Source of the DNA: Streptomyces sp. L2
Lineage (GTDB): Bacteria; Actinomycetota; Actinomycetes; Streptomycetales; Streptomycetaceae
Direction: 5' to 3'
DNA length: 64,000 nt
NCBI RefSeq assembly: GCF_004124325.1
Contig: NZ_QBDT01000001.1
Location: forward strand, 7,192,001 to 7,256,000
The notes beneath the pieces are model-generated. The model was not told where the DNA came from. It ran no database searches and saw only the letters and a program-made list of their open reading frames with translations. The stretch's first letter is position 1; each line of letters starts with the position of its first letter. Shown one piece after another: positions 50,664 through 59,760 of this stretch. The translations under genes were made by a program, and so were the position numbers.

Positions 50664-51947
50664 ATGACGCCCCTCAGCACCATCAGTGAACCAGGACGGA
50701 GGAGAACGAGCGGCGCCCCCGCCCGGGCCGACGCCCCGCTGTCCTCCGAAAACATCGACGACCTGGTGCGCGGCGTCGCCCTCCAGCCCCCCGGCCCCGC
50801 CCGTGCCGCCGCCCGGGACCGCGTCATCCGGCGGCTCCTCCCGCTCGCCCGCCGGATCGCCGCCAAGTACCGCGGTGTGGCGGGGGAGGAGCAGGACGAC
50901 CTCGTCCAGGTCGCCTGCCTCGGACTCGTCAAGGCCGTCGACGGCTACGACCCCGGCCGCGGCCACGCCTTCCTGTCGTACGCGCTGCCGACGGTCACCG
51001 GCGAACTCAAGCGCCATCTGCGGGACCGGACCGGGCCACTGCGGCTGCCCCGGCCGGTGCAGGAGGCCCGGCAGCGGGTGCGGCGGGCCCAGGAGGAGCT
51101 GGAGCAGCGGTCCCGCGGGCGCCCGCCCACGCCCGCCGAGATCGGGCGGGTCTGCGGTCTGACCGAGGAGGCCGTCACGGACGCGCTCAGGTCGGAGGCG
51201 GCCTGCCACCCCCGCTCGCTCGACGCCAACGGTGACGGCGCCGACGCGCTGCGGCCCGCCCTGGCCGACACCTTGGGCGGCTGCGACGCTGCCCTGGACC
51301 TCGTCGCCGACCGCGTGTCCCTGGCACACGCCCTGGGCGCCCTGCCCGAGCGTGAACGGCACATCCTCTACCTGCGGTTCTTCCACGACCAGACGCAGGC
51401 GCAGATCGCCGAGGCGGTCGGCCTCTCGCAGATGCACGTGTCCCGGCTGCTGAAACGCTGTCTGGCCCGGCTGCGCGACGAACTGCTGCCCCCCGAGCCC
51501 GAAACCGAGCCCGACCCCCGGGCCGCCGGCGCCCGGCCCGGCACACCCCCGGCCGAACCGCCCCGCCGGGAGACACCGGCCGACGCGTCCGGCCCCGGGA
51601 CACCGGCCGAACCACGCGACCACGCGCGCGACGAGGCGCGGGCAGAGGCGCGGGACCACGAGGTACGGGCCGAAGCGCCCGGCCGGCCCGGAGGACTCCC
51701 GCGCACCGGGCGCCGCGAGACGCGTTCCCCGAGGCCAGGGCTCCACAGGCGCCGCGGGAGCCGCCGCACCCGTACGGCCAGGCGCGCGCCCACCGCCGCC
51801 ACCCTCGCCGGCGGCAGGCCCGCAGCCCGTCCCGCACGCGCGACATGCCCCGTCCCGGCGCACCTGCCGAACCTGCCACGAGCCTGGCAAAAAGGTCACT
51901 TTCCGTTTATCAGAACGACCCGGGGGTCACCCACCGGGCACGACTGA
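50664..51947 (+). CDS. SigB/SigF-family sigma factor with long disordered tail
   Basis: Residues 35-270 are a normal group 3 sigma factor: region 2 (RRIAAKYRGVAGEEQDDLVQ, VDGYDPGRGHAFLSYALPTV, TGELKRHLRD), region 3 (PAEIGRVCGLTEEAVTDAL) and region 4 (LPERERHILYLRFFHDQTQA, VGLSQMHVSRLLKR). About 150 residues rich in Pro, Arg, Glu and Ala follow, ending next to the promoter of the next gene; SigB relatives normally stop near residue 280. The tail may be genuine or the result of a lost stop. No anti-sigma gene is adjacent. SigB-like promoters are found before neighbouring genes. Confidence 0.85.
   Translation: MTPLSTISEPGRRRTSGAPARADAPLSSENIDDLVRGVALQPPGPARAAARDRVIRRLLPLARRIAAKYRGVAGEEQDDLVQVACLGLVKAVDGYDPGRGHAFLSYALPTVTGELKRHLRDRTGPLRLPRPVQEARQRVRRAQEELEQRSRGRPPTPAEIGRVCGLTEEAVTDALRSEAACHPRSLDANGDGADALRPALADTLGGCDAALDLVADRVSLAHALGALPERERHILYLRFFHDQTQAQIAEAVGLSQMHVSRLLKRCLARLRDELLPPEPETEPDPRAAGARPGTPPAEPPRRETPADASGPGTPAEPRDHARDEARAEARDHEVRAEAPGRPGGLPRTGRRETRSPRPGLHRRRGSRRTRTARRAPTAATLAGGRPAARPARATCPVPAHLPNLPRAWQKGHFPFIRTTRGSPTGHD
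51905..51929 (+). promoter_or_regulatory. SigB-like promoter before the TPP enzyme
   Basis: GTTT (51905-51908), 15 nt, GGGTCA (51924-51929) resembles GTTT-N14-16-GGGTAY with one to two mismatches. It lies inside the 3' end of the sigma-factor reading frame, about 40 bp before the next ATG. Confidence 0.4.
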
Positions 51948-51969
51948 GGCTGTCTCTGAGGGAGTTCGT

Positions 51970-53766
51970 ATGACACTGGTCGCCGATTACGTCCTGCAGC
52001 GCCTGTCCGAATGGGGCGTGCACCGTGTCTACGGCTACCCCGGCGACGGCATCAACGGCATGCTCGGCGCCTTCGACCGGGCCGAGGGAGAGCCGGAGTT
52101 CATCCAGGTACGGCACGAGGAGATGGCCGCGTTCATGGCGTGCGCACACGCCAAGTTCACCGGCGAGGTCGGCTGCTGCATCGCCACCTCCGGCCCCGGC
52201 GCCGTACACCTGCTGAACGGCCTCTACGACGCGAAACTCGACCACCAGCCGGTCGTCGCCGTCATCGGCCAGCAGAAGCGGCTGTCGCTGGGCGCGCACT
52301 ACCAGCAGGAGATCCACCTGGACCGGCTGTTCGCCGACGTGTCGGAGTTCTGCCAGGTCGTCATGCACCCGGGACAGACCCGGCACGTCATCGACCGGGC
52401 GTTCAAGACGGCCCTCACCACCCGCGGCGTCGCCACGATCATCATCCCGGACGATATCCAGGAGGAGGACGCCGTCCCGTCGCCGCCCAAGATGCACGGC
52501 TCCGTGTTCTCCAGCGTCGGCTGGAGCCAGCCGCGCGTGCTGCCCGACGAGGGCGAGCTGCGCAAGGCCGCCGGCATCCTCAACGCCGGCGAGAAGGTCG
52601 CCATGGTCATCGGCCAGGGCGCCGCCAAGGCCCAGGGCGAGGTCATCGAGGTCGCCGAACTCCTCGGCGCCGGAGTGGCGAAGGCACTCCTCGGGCGGGA
52701 GGTGCTGCCGGACGACCTGCCGTTCGTCACCGGCCCCATCGGCCTGCTCGGCAGCAAGGCCAGCGACGAGATGATCCAGGGCTGCGACACCCTGCTGATG
52801 GTCGGCACCAGCTTCCCCTACTCCGAATGGCTGCCCGACGAGGGGCAGGCCAAGGGCGTGGAGATCGACATCGACGGCCGGATGATCGGCATCCGGTACC
52901 CGATGGACGCGCACCTGGTCGGCGACTCCAAGGAGACCCTCAAGGCGCTGCTGCCGCTGCTGCGGCGCAAGGAGGACCGCGGCTGGCGCAAGAAGATCGA
53001 GAAGCACGTCCGCGAGTGGAACGCCGTCTGCGACAAGTGGGCGAGCGAGAACTTCGGCGGCACGATCAACCCGCAGGCGGTCGCCGCGGAGCTGTCGCCG
53101 CGCCTGCCCGACGGCGCCATCCTGACCGCCGACTCCGGCTCCGGGACCAACTGGTGGGCCCGGCACCTGAAGCTGCGCGACGGCATGCGGGCCTCGCTGT
53201 CCGGCACCCTCGCCACGATGGGCCCCGGCACGCCGTACGCCATCGCCGCGCGCTTCGCCTACCCGGACCGCCCGGTCATCGCCTTCGCCGGCGACGGCGC
53301 GTTCCAGATGAACGGCATGAACGAGATGATCACCATCAAGCGGTACCTGGACCGCCTGTCCGGACCCGCGCCGTTCGTCTTCTGCATCTTCAACAACCAG
53401 GACCTCAACCAGGTCACCTGGGAGCAGCGGGCCATGGCCGGCGACCCCAAGTACCCCGGCTCGCAGTACATCCCGGACGTGCCGTACGCCCAGTACGCCG
53501 AACTCCTCGGGCTGAAGGGCATCTACTGCGACAACCCGAAGAAGGTCGGGGCCGCCTGGGAGGAGGCCCTCGCCTGCGACCGGCCCGTGGTACTGGAGTT
53601 CAAGACCGACCAGGAGATCGCCCCGATCCCGCCGCACATCATGGCCGGCCAGGGCAAGAAGGCCGCCAAGGCCGCCGTGAAGGACCCGGAACGGACCGGC
53701 ATCGCCACCAAGGGCGCCCGGCAGAAGCTGTCCGAGATGGTCGAGCGCCTGCCCGGCCGCCACTGA
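51970..53766 (+). CDS. TPP-dependent enzyme, pyruvate oxidase/dehydrogenase-like
   Basis: The 598-residue protein has the three domains of the POX/AHAS family: an N-terminal Pyr domain with catalytic Glu in QVRHEEMAAFMA, a middle Rossmann domain, and a C-terminal PP domain with AGDGAFQMNGMNEM leading to IFNNQDLN, the GDG-NN metal/TPP motif. The quinone-linked pyruvate dehydrogenase PoxB and acetolactate synthase are the closest known types; the product could be acetate. The last 35 residues are Lys rich. GGGAG precedes the ATG. An enolase-family gene follows after 14 bp. Confidence 0.82.
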   Translation: MTLVADYVLQRLSEWGVHRVYGYPGDGINGMLGAFDRAEGEPEFIQVRHEEMAAFMACAHAKFTGEVGCCIATSGPGAVHLLNGLYDAKLDHQPVVAVIGQQKRLSLGAHYQQEIHLDRLFADVSEFCQVVMHPGQTRHVIDRAFKTALTTRGVATIIIPDDIQEEDAVPSPPKMHGSVFSSVGWSQPRVLPDEGELRKAAGILNAGEKVAMVIGQGAAKAQGEVIEVAELLGAGVAKALLGREVLPDDLPFVTGPIGLLGSKASDEMIQGCDTLLMVGTSFPYSEWLPDEGQAKGVEIDIDGRMIGIRYPMDAHLVGDSKETLKALLPLLRRKEDRGWRKKIEKHVREWNAVCDKWASENFGGTINPQAVAAELSPRLPDGAILTADSGSGTNWWARHLKLRDGMRASLSGTLATMGPGTPYAIAARFAYPDRPVIAFAGDGAFQMNGMNEMITIKRYLDRLSGPAPFVFCIFNNQDLNQVTWEQRAMAGDPKYPGSQYIPDVPYAQYAELLGLKGIYCDNPKKVGAAWEEALACDRPVVLEFKTDQEIAPIPPHIMAGQGKKAAKAAVKDPERTGIATKGARQKLSEMVERLPGRH

Positions 53767-53780
53767 GGAGGACCGAACCG

Positions 53781-54920
53781 ATGGCCGCAGGACCGGCCCC
53801 GGCCGCATGCCCGATCGACGCGGTCGACGTGCACGCCTTCGAGGTGCCCACCGACGGCCCCGACGGCAAGGAGCAGGACGGCACCCTGGAGTGGGACTCC
53901 ACGACCGCCGTCCTGGTCCGGGTGCACGCCGGCGGCAGAACCGGACTCGGCTACACCTACGGGGACGTGTCGGTCGCCTCGTTCGTGACCTCGAAACTGG
54001 CCCCCCTGCTGCACGGCGAGGACGTCACCGCGCCGGCCGCCCTCTCGGAGCTGATGGCGCGGCAGATCCGCAACGCCGGCCGCCCCGGCGTCGGCGCGAT
54101 GGCCGTCTCCGCCGTGGACGTCGCCCTGTGGGACCTCAAGGCACGGCTGCTGGACCTGCCGCTGACCCACGTCCTGCCCTCCTACCACGACCGGGTCCCG
54201 GTCTACGGCAGCGGCGGCTTCACCAACTACCCCCTGGACCGTCTCGCCGACCAGCTGACCGGCTGGGCGGAACAGGGCATCCCGCGCGTCAAGCTCAAGA
54301 CCTCCCGCGAGCCCGGACAGGACCCCGAACGGCTCGCCGCGGTGCGCAAGGCGGTCGGCGACGGCACCGAGCTGTTCACCGACGCCAACGGCGCGCTCAG
54401 CCGCAAGGAGGCGCTGTACTGGGCGCGCAGGTTCCACGAGGAGTGGGACGTCCGCTGGTTCGAGGAACCCGTCAGCTCCGCCGACGTCACCGGGCTGCGG
54501 ATGCTGTGCGAGGCCGGACCCGGACGGCTGGAGATCGCCGCGGGGGAGTACGCCTACACCCTCCAGGACTTCACCAACCTGGTGGAAGGCCGCTGCGTGG
54601 ACTGCCTCCAGGCCGACGTGACGCGCTGCGGCGGCATCACCGGCGTCCTCCGGGCGGCGGGCCTCGCCGACGCCCATCACCTCGACCTGTCCGCCCACTG
54701 CGCCCCGGCCGTCTCCGCGCACGCCTTCTGCGCCGTGCGCCGGCTGCGGCACCTGGAGTACTTCCACGACCACGTCCGGGTCGAGCGCCTGCTGTTCGAC
54801 GGCACCCTGTCACCCGACGGCGGCGCCCTGCGCCCCGACCCCGGCCGCCCCGGGCTCGGCCTCGACGTCAAATGGTCCGACGCCGAGCCCTACCGCGTCC
54901 ACGGCACACGACCGGCCTGA
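53781..54920 (+). CDS. Enolase-superfamily enzyme (second copy type)
   Basis: The 379-residue protein has mandelate racemase family motifs: RVKLKTS (KxK), LFTDANGALSRKEAL and RWFEEPVSSADV (metal ligands), AAGEYAYT (third ligand) and DLSAHCAPAVSAH (the opposite base region). It differs clearly from the enzyme at 12210, so it is not a duplicate. Related proteins dehydrate or racemise acid sugars; the substrate is unknown. It shares an operon with the TPP enzyme and the broken oxidoreductase. GAGGAGGACC precedes the ATG. Confidence 0.82.
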   Translation: MAAGPAPAACPIDAVDVHAFEVPTDGPDGKEQDGTLEWDSTTAVLVRVHAGGRTGLGYTYGDVSVASFVTSKLAPLLHGEDVTAPAALSELMARQIRNAGRPGVGAMAVSAVDVALWDLKARLLDLPLTHVLPSYHDRVPVYGSGGFTNYPLDRLADQLTGWAEQGIPRVKLKTSREPGQDPERLAAVRKAVGDGTELFTDANGALSRKEALYWARRFHEEWDVRWFEEPVSSADVTGLRMLCEAGPGRLEIAAGEYAYTLQDFTNLVEGRCVDCLQADVTRCGGITGVLRAAGLADAHHLDLSAHCAPAVSAHAFCAVRRLRHLEYFHDHVRVERLLFDGTLSPDGGALRPDPGRPGLGLDVKWSDAEPYRVHGTRPA

Positions 54921-54970
54921 CCGCCCGCAGGGCCCGACCGGCCGCTCGACCGAGGAGAGTGCAGTCACCG

Positions 54971-57900
54971 ATGGCCGAGGCGAGCCGCCGGACCACCCGC
55001 GAGGTGCCGGCCCAGACCGACCCGCAGCTCCCCGGCGCACCCCGCGCCCGGCAGACCCTGGACGTCGGCAAGCTGGAACCCGCCCCTGCGCAAGGCCGTC
55101 GACGGCGAGGTCCGCTTCGACACCGCCACCCTCGGCCTGTACGCCCAGGACGCCTCCAACTTCCGGCAGGTCCCGGTCGGTGTCGTCGTCCCCCGCGCCC
55201 TGGACGACGTCGTCGCCGTACACCGGATCTGCCACCGCTTCGGGGCGCCGATCCTCAACCGCGGCGGCGGCACCAGCCTGTCCGGGGAGACCGTCAACGA
55301 GGCGGTCGTCATCGACCACTCCAAGTACCTCACCGCCATCGGCGAGATCGCCGCGCAGAACGCCCTCGTGACCTGCGAGCCCGGCGTCATCAACGAGGAA
55401 CTCAACAAGCACACCGGAAAGTACGGCCTCGTCTTCGGACCCGACCCCTCCTCGCACTCCCGCTGCGTCATCGGCGGCAACATCGGCAACAACTCCTGCG
55501 GCATCCACTCCATCCAGTCGCAGCTGTACGGCCCCGGCCCGCGCACCAGCGACAACGTCCACGCCCTGGAGATCGTCACCTACGACGGCGCCCGCCTCCG
55601 GGTCGGCGTGAACGAGGAGGAGCAGCTCGGCGACATCATCGCCGCCGGCGGCAGGAAGGGCGAGATCTACGCCGCCCTGCGCGACCTGCGGGACACGTAC
55701 GCCGACGCGATCCGGGCCGGCTTCCGCTCCGTGGAGGAGGTGCCGCGCCGGGTCTCCGGCTACAACCTCGACGAACTCCTGCCCGAGCGCGGCTTCAACG
55801 TGGCCCGCGCCCTCGTCGGCACCGAGAGCACCAGCGCCACCGCCCTCCAGGCCGTCCTCATGCTCACCCCGGCCCTGCTGCAGCGCACGACGGTCGTCGT
55901 CGAGTACGACGACCTCGCCGAGGCCTCCACCCACTGCACCGAGATCATCGAACGGTTCCGGCCGATCGGCCTGGAGGGCCTGGACGACCAGCTCATCCGC
56001 GACCAGCAGCTGCAGAACTTGAACGCCGAGGACATCCAGGAACTCCCGCACCCCGAGGGCGGCGCCTGGCTCGTGGTCCAGTTCGGCGCCGACACCACCG
56101 AGGAGTCCGTCGCCCAGGCCGACCGCTTCCGCGCCTGGCTGACCAGCGAACGGGGCTACGACCCCGACCGCATCCGCCTCGCCAAGAGCACGCAGGAGGG
56201 CGGCACCAGCGAACACCTGTGGGCCATCCGCGAGAGCGGCCTCGGCTCCACCGCGTTCCCGCCCGGCGGCAAGGACCACTGGCCCGGCTGGGAGGACTCC
56301 GCCGTACCGCCCGACCGGATCGGCGAGTACGTCCGGGAACTGCGCAAGGTGATGGAGCGGCACGGCATCGACGGCGCCATGTACGGGCACTTCGGGCAGG
56401 GCTGCGTCCACTGCCGGCTCAGCTTCGACTGCGCACCGCCGACGGGCTCGCCACCTACCGGGCGTTCATGGAGGAGGCCGGCGACCTCGTCACCTCCATG
56501 GGCGGCTCGGTCTCCGGCGAGCACGGCGACGGACAGCAGCGCGCCGAACTGCTGGAGAAGCAGTACGGCCCCGAACTCCTCCAGGCCATGCGCGAGTTCA
56601 AGGCCGTCTGGGACCCGCAGTGGAAGATGAACCCCGGCAAGGTCGTCGACCCGTACCGCATGGACGAGAACCTGAAGCTGGGTACCGACTACAACCCGCC
56701 CCGGGAACCGCTGAAGTTCGCCTACCCCGACGACGGCGGCGACTTCGCGCACGCCACGCTGCGCTGCGTCGGCATCGGCAAGTGCCGCGTCCCGCAGGCC
56801 GAGAACACCATGTGCCCCAGCTTCCAGGTGACCCGCGAGGAGAAGCACACCACGCGCGGCCGGGCCCGGCTGCTGTACGAGATGCTGTAGGGCGACGTCA
56901 TCACCGACGGCTGGCAGTCCGAGGAGGTCAAGGACGCCCTCGACCTGTGCCTCGCCTGCAAGGGCTGCACCAGCGACTGCCCGGTCAACGTCGACATGCC
57001 GACGTACAAGGCCGAGTTCCTGTACCACCACTTCCAGTCGCCGAGCCGCACGCGCCCCCGGCACGCCTACGCGTCCGGCTTCATCGACCAGGACGCCCGG
57101 CTCGCCTCGCGCGTGCCCGCGCTGGCCAACCTCGCCACCCACACACCCGGCCTGGCGCGCCTGGCCAAGCTGGCCGCCGGCATCGACCGCCGCCGCCCGC
57201 TGCCCCGCTTCGCGCCCATGACCCTCCAGGAGTGGTTCGCCCGGCGCGGCGGCACCACGAACCCCACCGGCCGGCCGGTCGTCCTCTTCCCCGACACCTT
57301 CGACAACTACTTCCACACCCAGGTCGGCGTGGCCTGCGTCGAGGCGATCGAGGCGGCCGGCTGGCGGGTGATCATGCCCGAGCAGCACGTCTGCTGCGGC
57401 CGGCCGCTGTACGACTACGGCTTCCTGGACCAGGCCGAGCAGTACCTGCACCGGGTGATCGACACCCTGCGCCCCCACCTGCGGGCCGGCACCCCGGTCG
57501 TCGGGATGGAACCGAGCTGCCTCGCCGTCTTCAAGGACGAGCTGACCAAGCTGCTGCCGCACGACGACGACGCCCTGCGGCTGAGCGGGAACTCCTACCA
57601 CTTCGCCGAGTTCTTCCAGACCTTCGGCATCGAGCCGCCCGCCCTGCGGGGCAAGGCCCTGCTGTGGGGCCACTGCCACCAGCGGGCCACCGGCGGCATG
57701 GACGCCGACCAGGACCTGCTGGAGAAGATGGGCCTGGAGGTGGACAACCTCAAGGGCGGCTGCTGCGGACTCGCCGGCTCCTGGGGCTTCGAGTCCGGCA
57801 AGTACGACATCTCCCTGGACTGCGGCGAACAGGCGCTGCTGCCCGCCGTCCGGGACGCCGGCCAGGACTGTGTGGTCGTCGCCGACGGGTTCTCCTGCAA

Positions 57901-58129
57901 GACCCAGACCGAGGACGCGGGCACCGGACGCCGGGCCCTGCACCTCGCCGAGGTGATGAAGCTGGCCCGCGAGGAGGGACGCGAGGCCGTCTCCCGTCGC
58001 CCGGAACGCGCGACGGCGGCCCGCCCGAAGCCGCTCCTGGGCCGGCGGGTCCTGCGTACCTCGGCCGCCGTCGCCGTCGCCGTCGGCACGGCCGTCGCGG
58101 CGTCCGCCGTACGCGCGGCGCGCCGCTGA
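54971..58129 (+). pseudogene. FAD/Fe-S D-lactate/glycolate dehydrogenase-like gene with three lesions
   Basis: Read together, the pieces give about 1050 residues of a fused GlcD-GlcF-type enzyme. Frame runs from ATG 54971 until an extra C in the CCCC at 55083-55086; the correct frame continues at 55086 (LRKAVDGEVRFDTATLGLYA). A missing C after 56429 (SFD/LRTADG) shifts it back. A TAG at 56888-56890 replaces a codon in LLYEML*GDVITDGW, where Gln (CAG) is likely. The FAD domain (LNRGGGTSLSGE, GNIGNNSCG), the CRVPQAENTMCPSF and CLACKGCTSDCPV Fe-S motifs and the CCG repeats (CCGRPLYDYG, GGCCGLAG) are otherwise intact. The lesions may be real decay or, for the two C-run indels, sequencing error. 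Confidence 0.85.
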
Positions 58130-58243
58130 TCACACGGGCCGGTCCGGCCGCCACGCGCACCTGCTTCGGGCGGGCCTTTCCTGGGAACTCGGTCGCCGGG
58201 ACAAGCGAAGGGCCGGCGACCGGCCGGAGGAGGTGCCGTTTCC

Positions 58244-58588
58244 GTGGATCACATGCACAACTGGGAGCCCCCCGAAGACGTACGACTCTCCGCGCGCGAG
58301 CGGCTCGCCCTGCTGGAGATCGAGGCGGACCTCAAGCGGGACCGGCGGCTCGCGCACCGGATGGGCGAGGAGAGCAGGGGCGCCTCGCTGCCGCTGGCCG
58401 TCCTGCTGCTCGCGGCCGCGTCGGTCTTCGTGGCCGTGGCGGGCGTCCGCACCTCGGACGCCGCCCTGCTCTGGTGCTTCGTCCTGCTGTGGCCGCTGAC
58501 CCTGCTCCAGGCCTTCCGGCTGCTCTGCCGTACCGTCCGGCACCACCGGGGCGGCGACCGCGCGGCCCGGCCGTGGCACGGAGGATGA
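58244..58588 (+). CDS. DUF3040-like small membrane protein
   Basis: The 114-residue protein has the DUF3040 pattern: a soluble helix with LSARERLALLEIEADLKRDR, then two adjacent membrane helices (LPLAVLLLAAASVFVAVAGV and ALLWCFVLLWPLTLLQAF), then a basic tail. Function is unknown; family members are common in actinobacteria. GGAGGAGG precedes GTG 58244; ATG 58253 is an alternative. Confidence 0.75.
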   Translation: MDHMHNWEPPEDVRLSARERLALLEIEADLKRDRRLAHRMGEESRGASLPLAVLLLAAASVFVAVAGVRTSDAALLWCFVLLWPLTLLQAFRLLCRTVRHHRGGDRAARPWHGG

Positions 58589-58600
58589 CCGGGATGACGA

Positions 58601-58658
58601 CTGACTGGTTGAGGGCCTCCCGGCGGCACCTGCCGCCGGGAGGCCCTCAACCAGTCAG
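58601..58658. terminator. 28-bp perfect inverted repeat, bidirectional terminator
   Basis: Positions 58601-58628 are the exact reverse complement of 58631-58658, with only two bases between. As RNA the loop would be four bases or more. It separates the convergent DUF3040 and hemerythrin genes and is the longest perfect hairpin in the window. Confidence 0.85.
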
Positions 58659-58682
58659 CGCCGGCTCAGCGCCGTCCGCCGC

Positions 58683-59246
58683 TCAGGCGCCCTTGCCCCG
58701 TCCCGAGAACATGTCGCGCATCCGGTCGACGAGCCCGGCCCCGGGGGCCAGCAGCTTGTTGGCCGGCGGCTCGTCCGGCGCCGACGGGTGCGGCCGGGTC
58801 GGCGCCGTCTTCTTCGCCCGGCGCACCTTGTCGCCCAGGTCCATCAGCGCGTCCGGGGGACAGGTCGCCGCCAGCTTCGGGAAGAGGTTCTGCTCCTCGT
58901 CGTCCACATGCATACGGATCTCGCGCATCAGCTGACCCATGAGCGTGTCGAACTGGGGATCGTCCGCCTCCAGACTCTCCAGGTCCTTCATCATCTGCTC
59001 GGCCTTGGCGTGGTCCTCGATCTCCTTGTCGGCCAGCGCGTCGCCGCCCGTCAGGTGCTCGCGCACCGCCGGGTACAGGTAGGACTCCTCCGCCACCGAG
59101 TGGCGGATCAGCTCCATCGTGGCCTGGTCGGCCAGGATCTTGCGCTCCTTGGCGCCGGGCGGCAGCGCCTCGATGCGGCCGAACAGCTCCTCGACCTCGC
59201 GGTGGTCGGTCGTCAGCTCCTGGATGACGTTTCCGCCGTGACCCAT
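58683..59246 (-). CDS. Hemerythrin HHE-domain protein (second copy)
   Basis: The 187-residue protein has the HHE bundle: LTTDHREVEELFGRIEAL, ELIRHSVAEESYLYPAVREH, and MREIRMHVDDEEQNLFPKLA supply the di-iron ligands. The C-terminal 45 residues are Pro/Lys rich and end in MRDMFSGRGKGA. It resembles the protein at 45109 in layout. AGGAGGT six bases before ATG 59246 is a very strong ribosome site. Likely role in oxygen, NO or redox stress (family knowledge). Confidence 0.85.
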   Translation of the reverse strand: MGHGGNVIQELTTDHREVEELFGRIEALPPGAKERKILADQATMELIRHSVAEESYLYPAVREHLTGGDALADKEIEDHAKAEQMMKDLESLEADDPQFDTLMGQLMREIRMHVDDEEQNLFPKLAATCPPDALMDLGDKVRRAKKTAPTRPHPSAPDEPPANKLLAPGAGLVDRMRDMFSGRGKGA

Positions 59247-59760
59247 GTCGTTACCTCCTGGCAGAACGCGGTGGCCGTGGGCAGGCCCACCGTCGTCGAC
59301 CACGAGTGCCCTCCCGGCCGCGCGCTACACGGCCCGCCGCGTGCCGTGAGCGCATCGGGTGGCGGGCCGCCGCCGTCCGGGCCCGTTCGGAAGGCGCCCG
59401 CCTGGCCGGGGGCGGAGAATGCCCTGCTCCCGGCCCCTCCGCCGGCCCCCGCGAGGCTCTCGGGGCGACTGTCCGTGATGACCTGAGTCGCGCGAGTACC
59501 CGGGACTTCGGAGAATGAGAATCAACGTGTGAATCCAACTGGCCCGGGAACTTAGGGGCCAGTGCCGTCCAGCCAGAGGCGGCCGACACGGGGCGGTCCT
59601 CCGGATCAGCGGGACCCCGGCCCCGTCGCCTTCTGCCTTCAGCGGGCCGACACCTCGGCCCGGCGGCACGGCACGCGCCGGACGCCCCCAGGACAGCGAC
59701 GTCCCGGGCGGACCCGCACGACGCGGACGACGTGGTGTACGCGGACGAAGGAAATCCCCC
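59247..59760. other. 514-bp divergent intergenic region
   Basis: No convincing gene is present. Open frames here have no ribosome sites and poor codon use. On the minus strand GGGTAC at 59501-59496 with GATT 18 bases upstream is an imperfect SigB-like promoter toward the hemerythrin gene. GAGAATGAGAATCAAC near 59512 is an unusually AT-rich direct repeat. Confidence 0.5.

Noticed and set aside
55368..56630. Separate 420-residue FAD protein gene
   Set aside because: Its start is internal to the flavodehydrogenase homology, which continues on both sides in other frames, so it is a fragment of the broken gene.
59505..59530. Zur/Fur-type box at GAGAATGAGAATCAAC
   Set aside because: It is a direct repeat and not the expected inverted repeat, and it fits the Zur consensus poorly.
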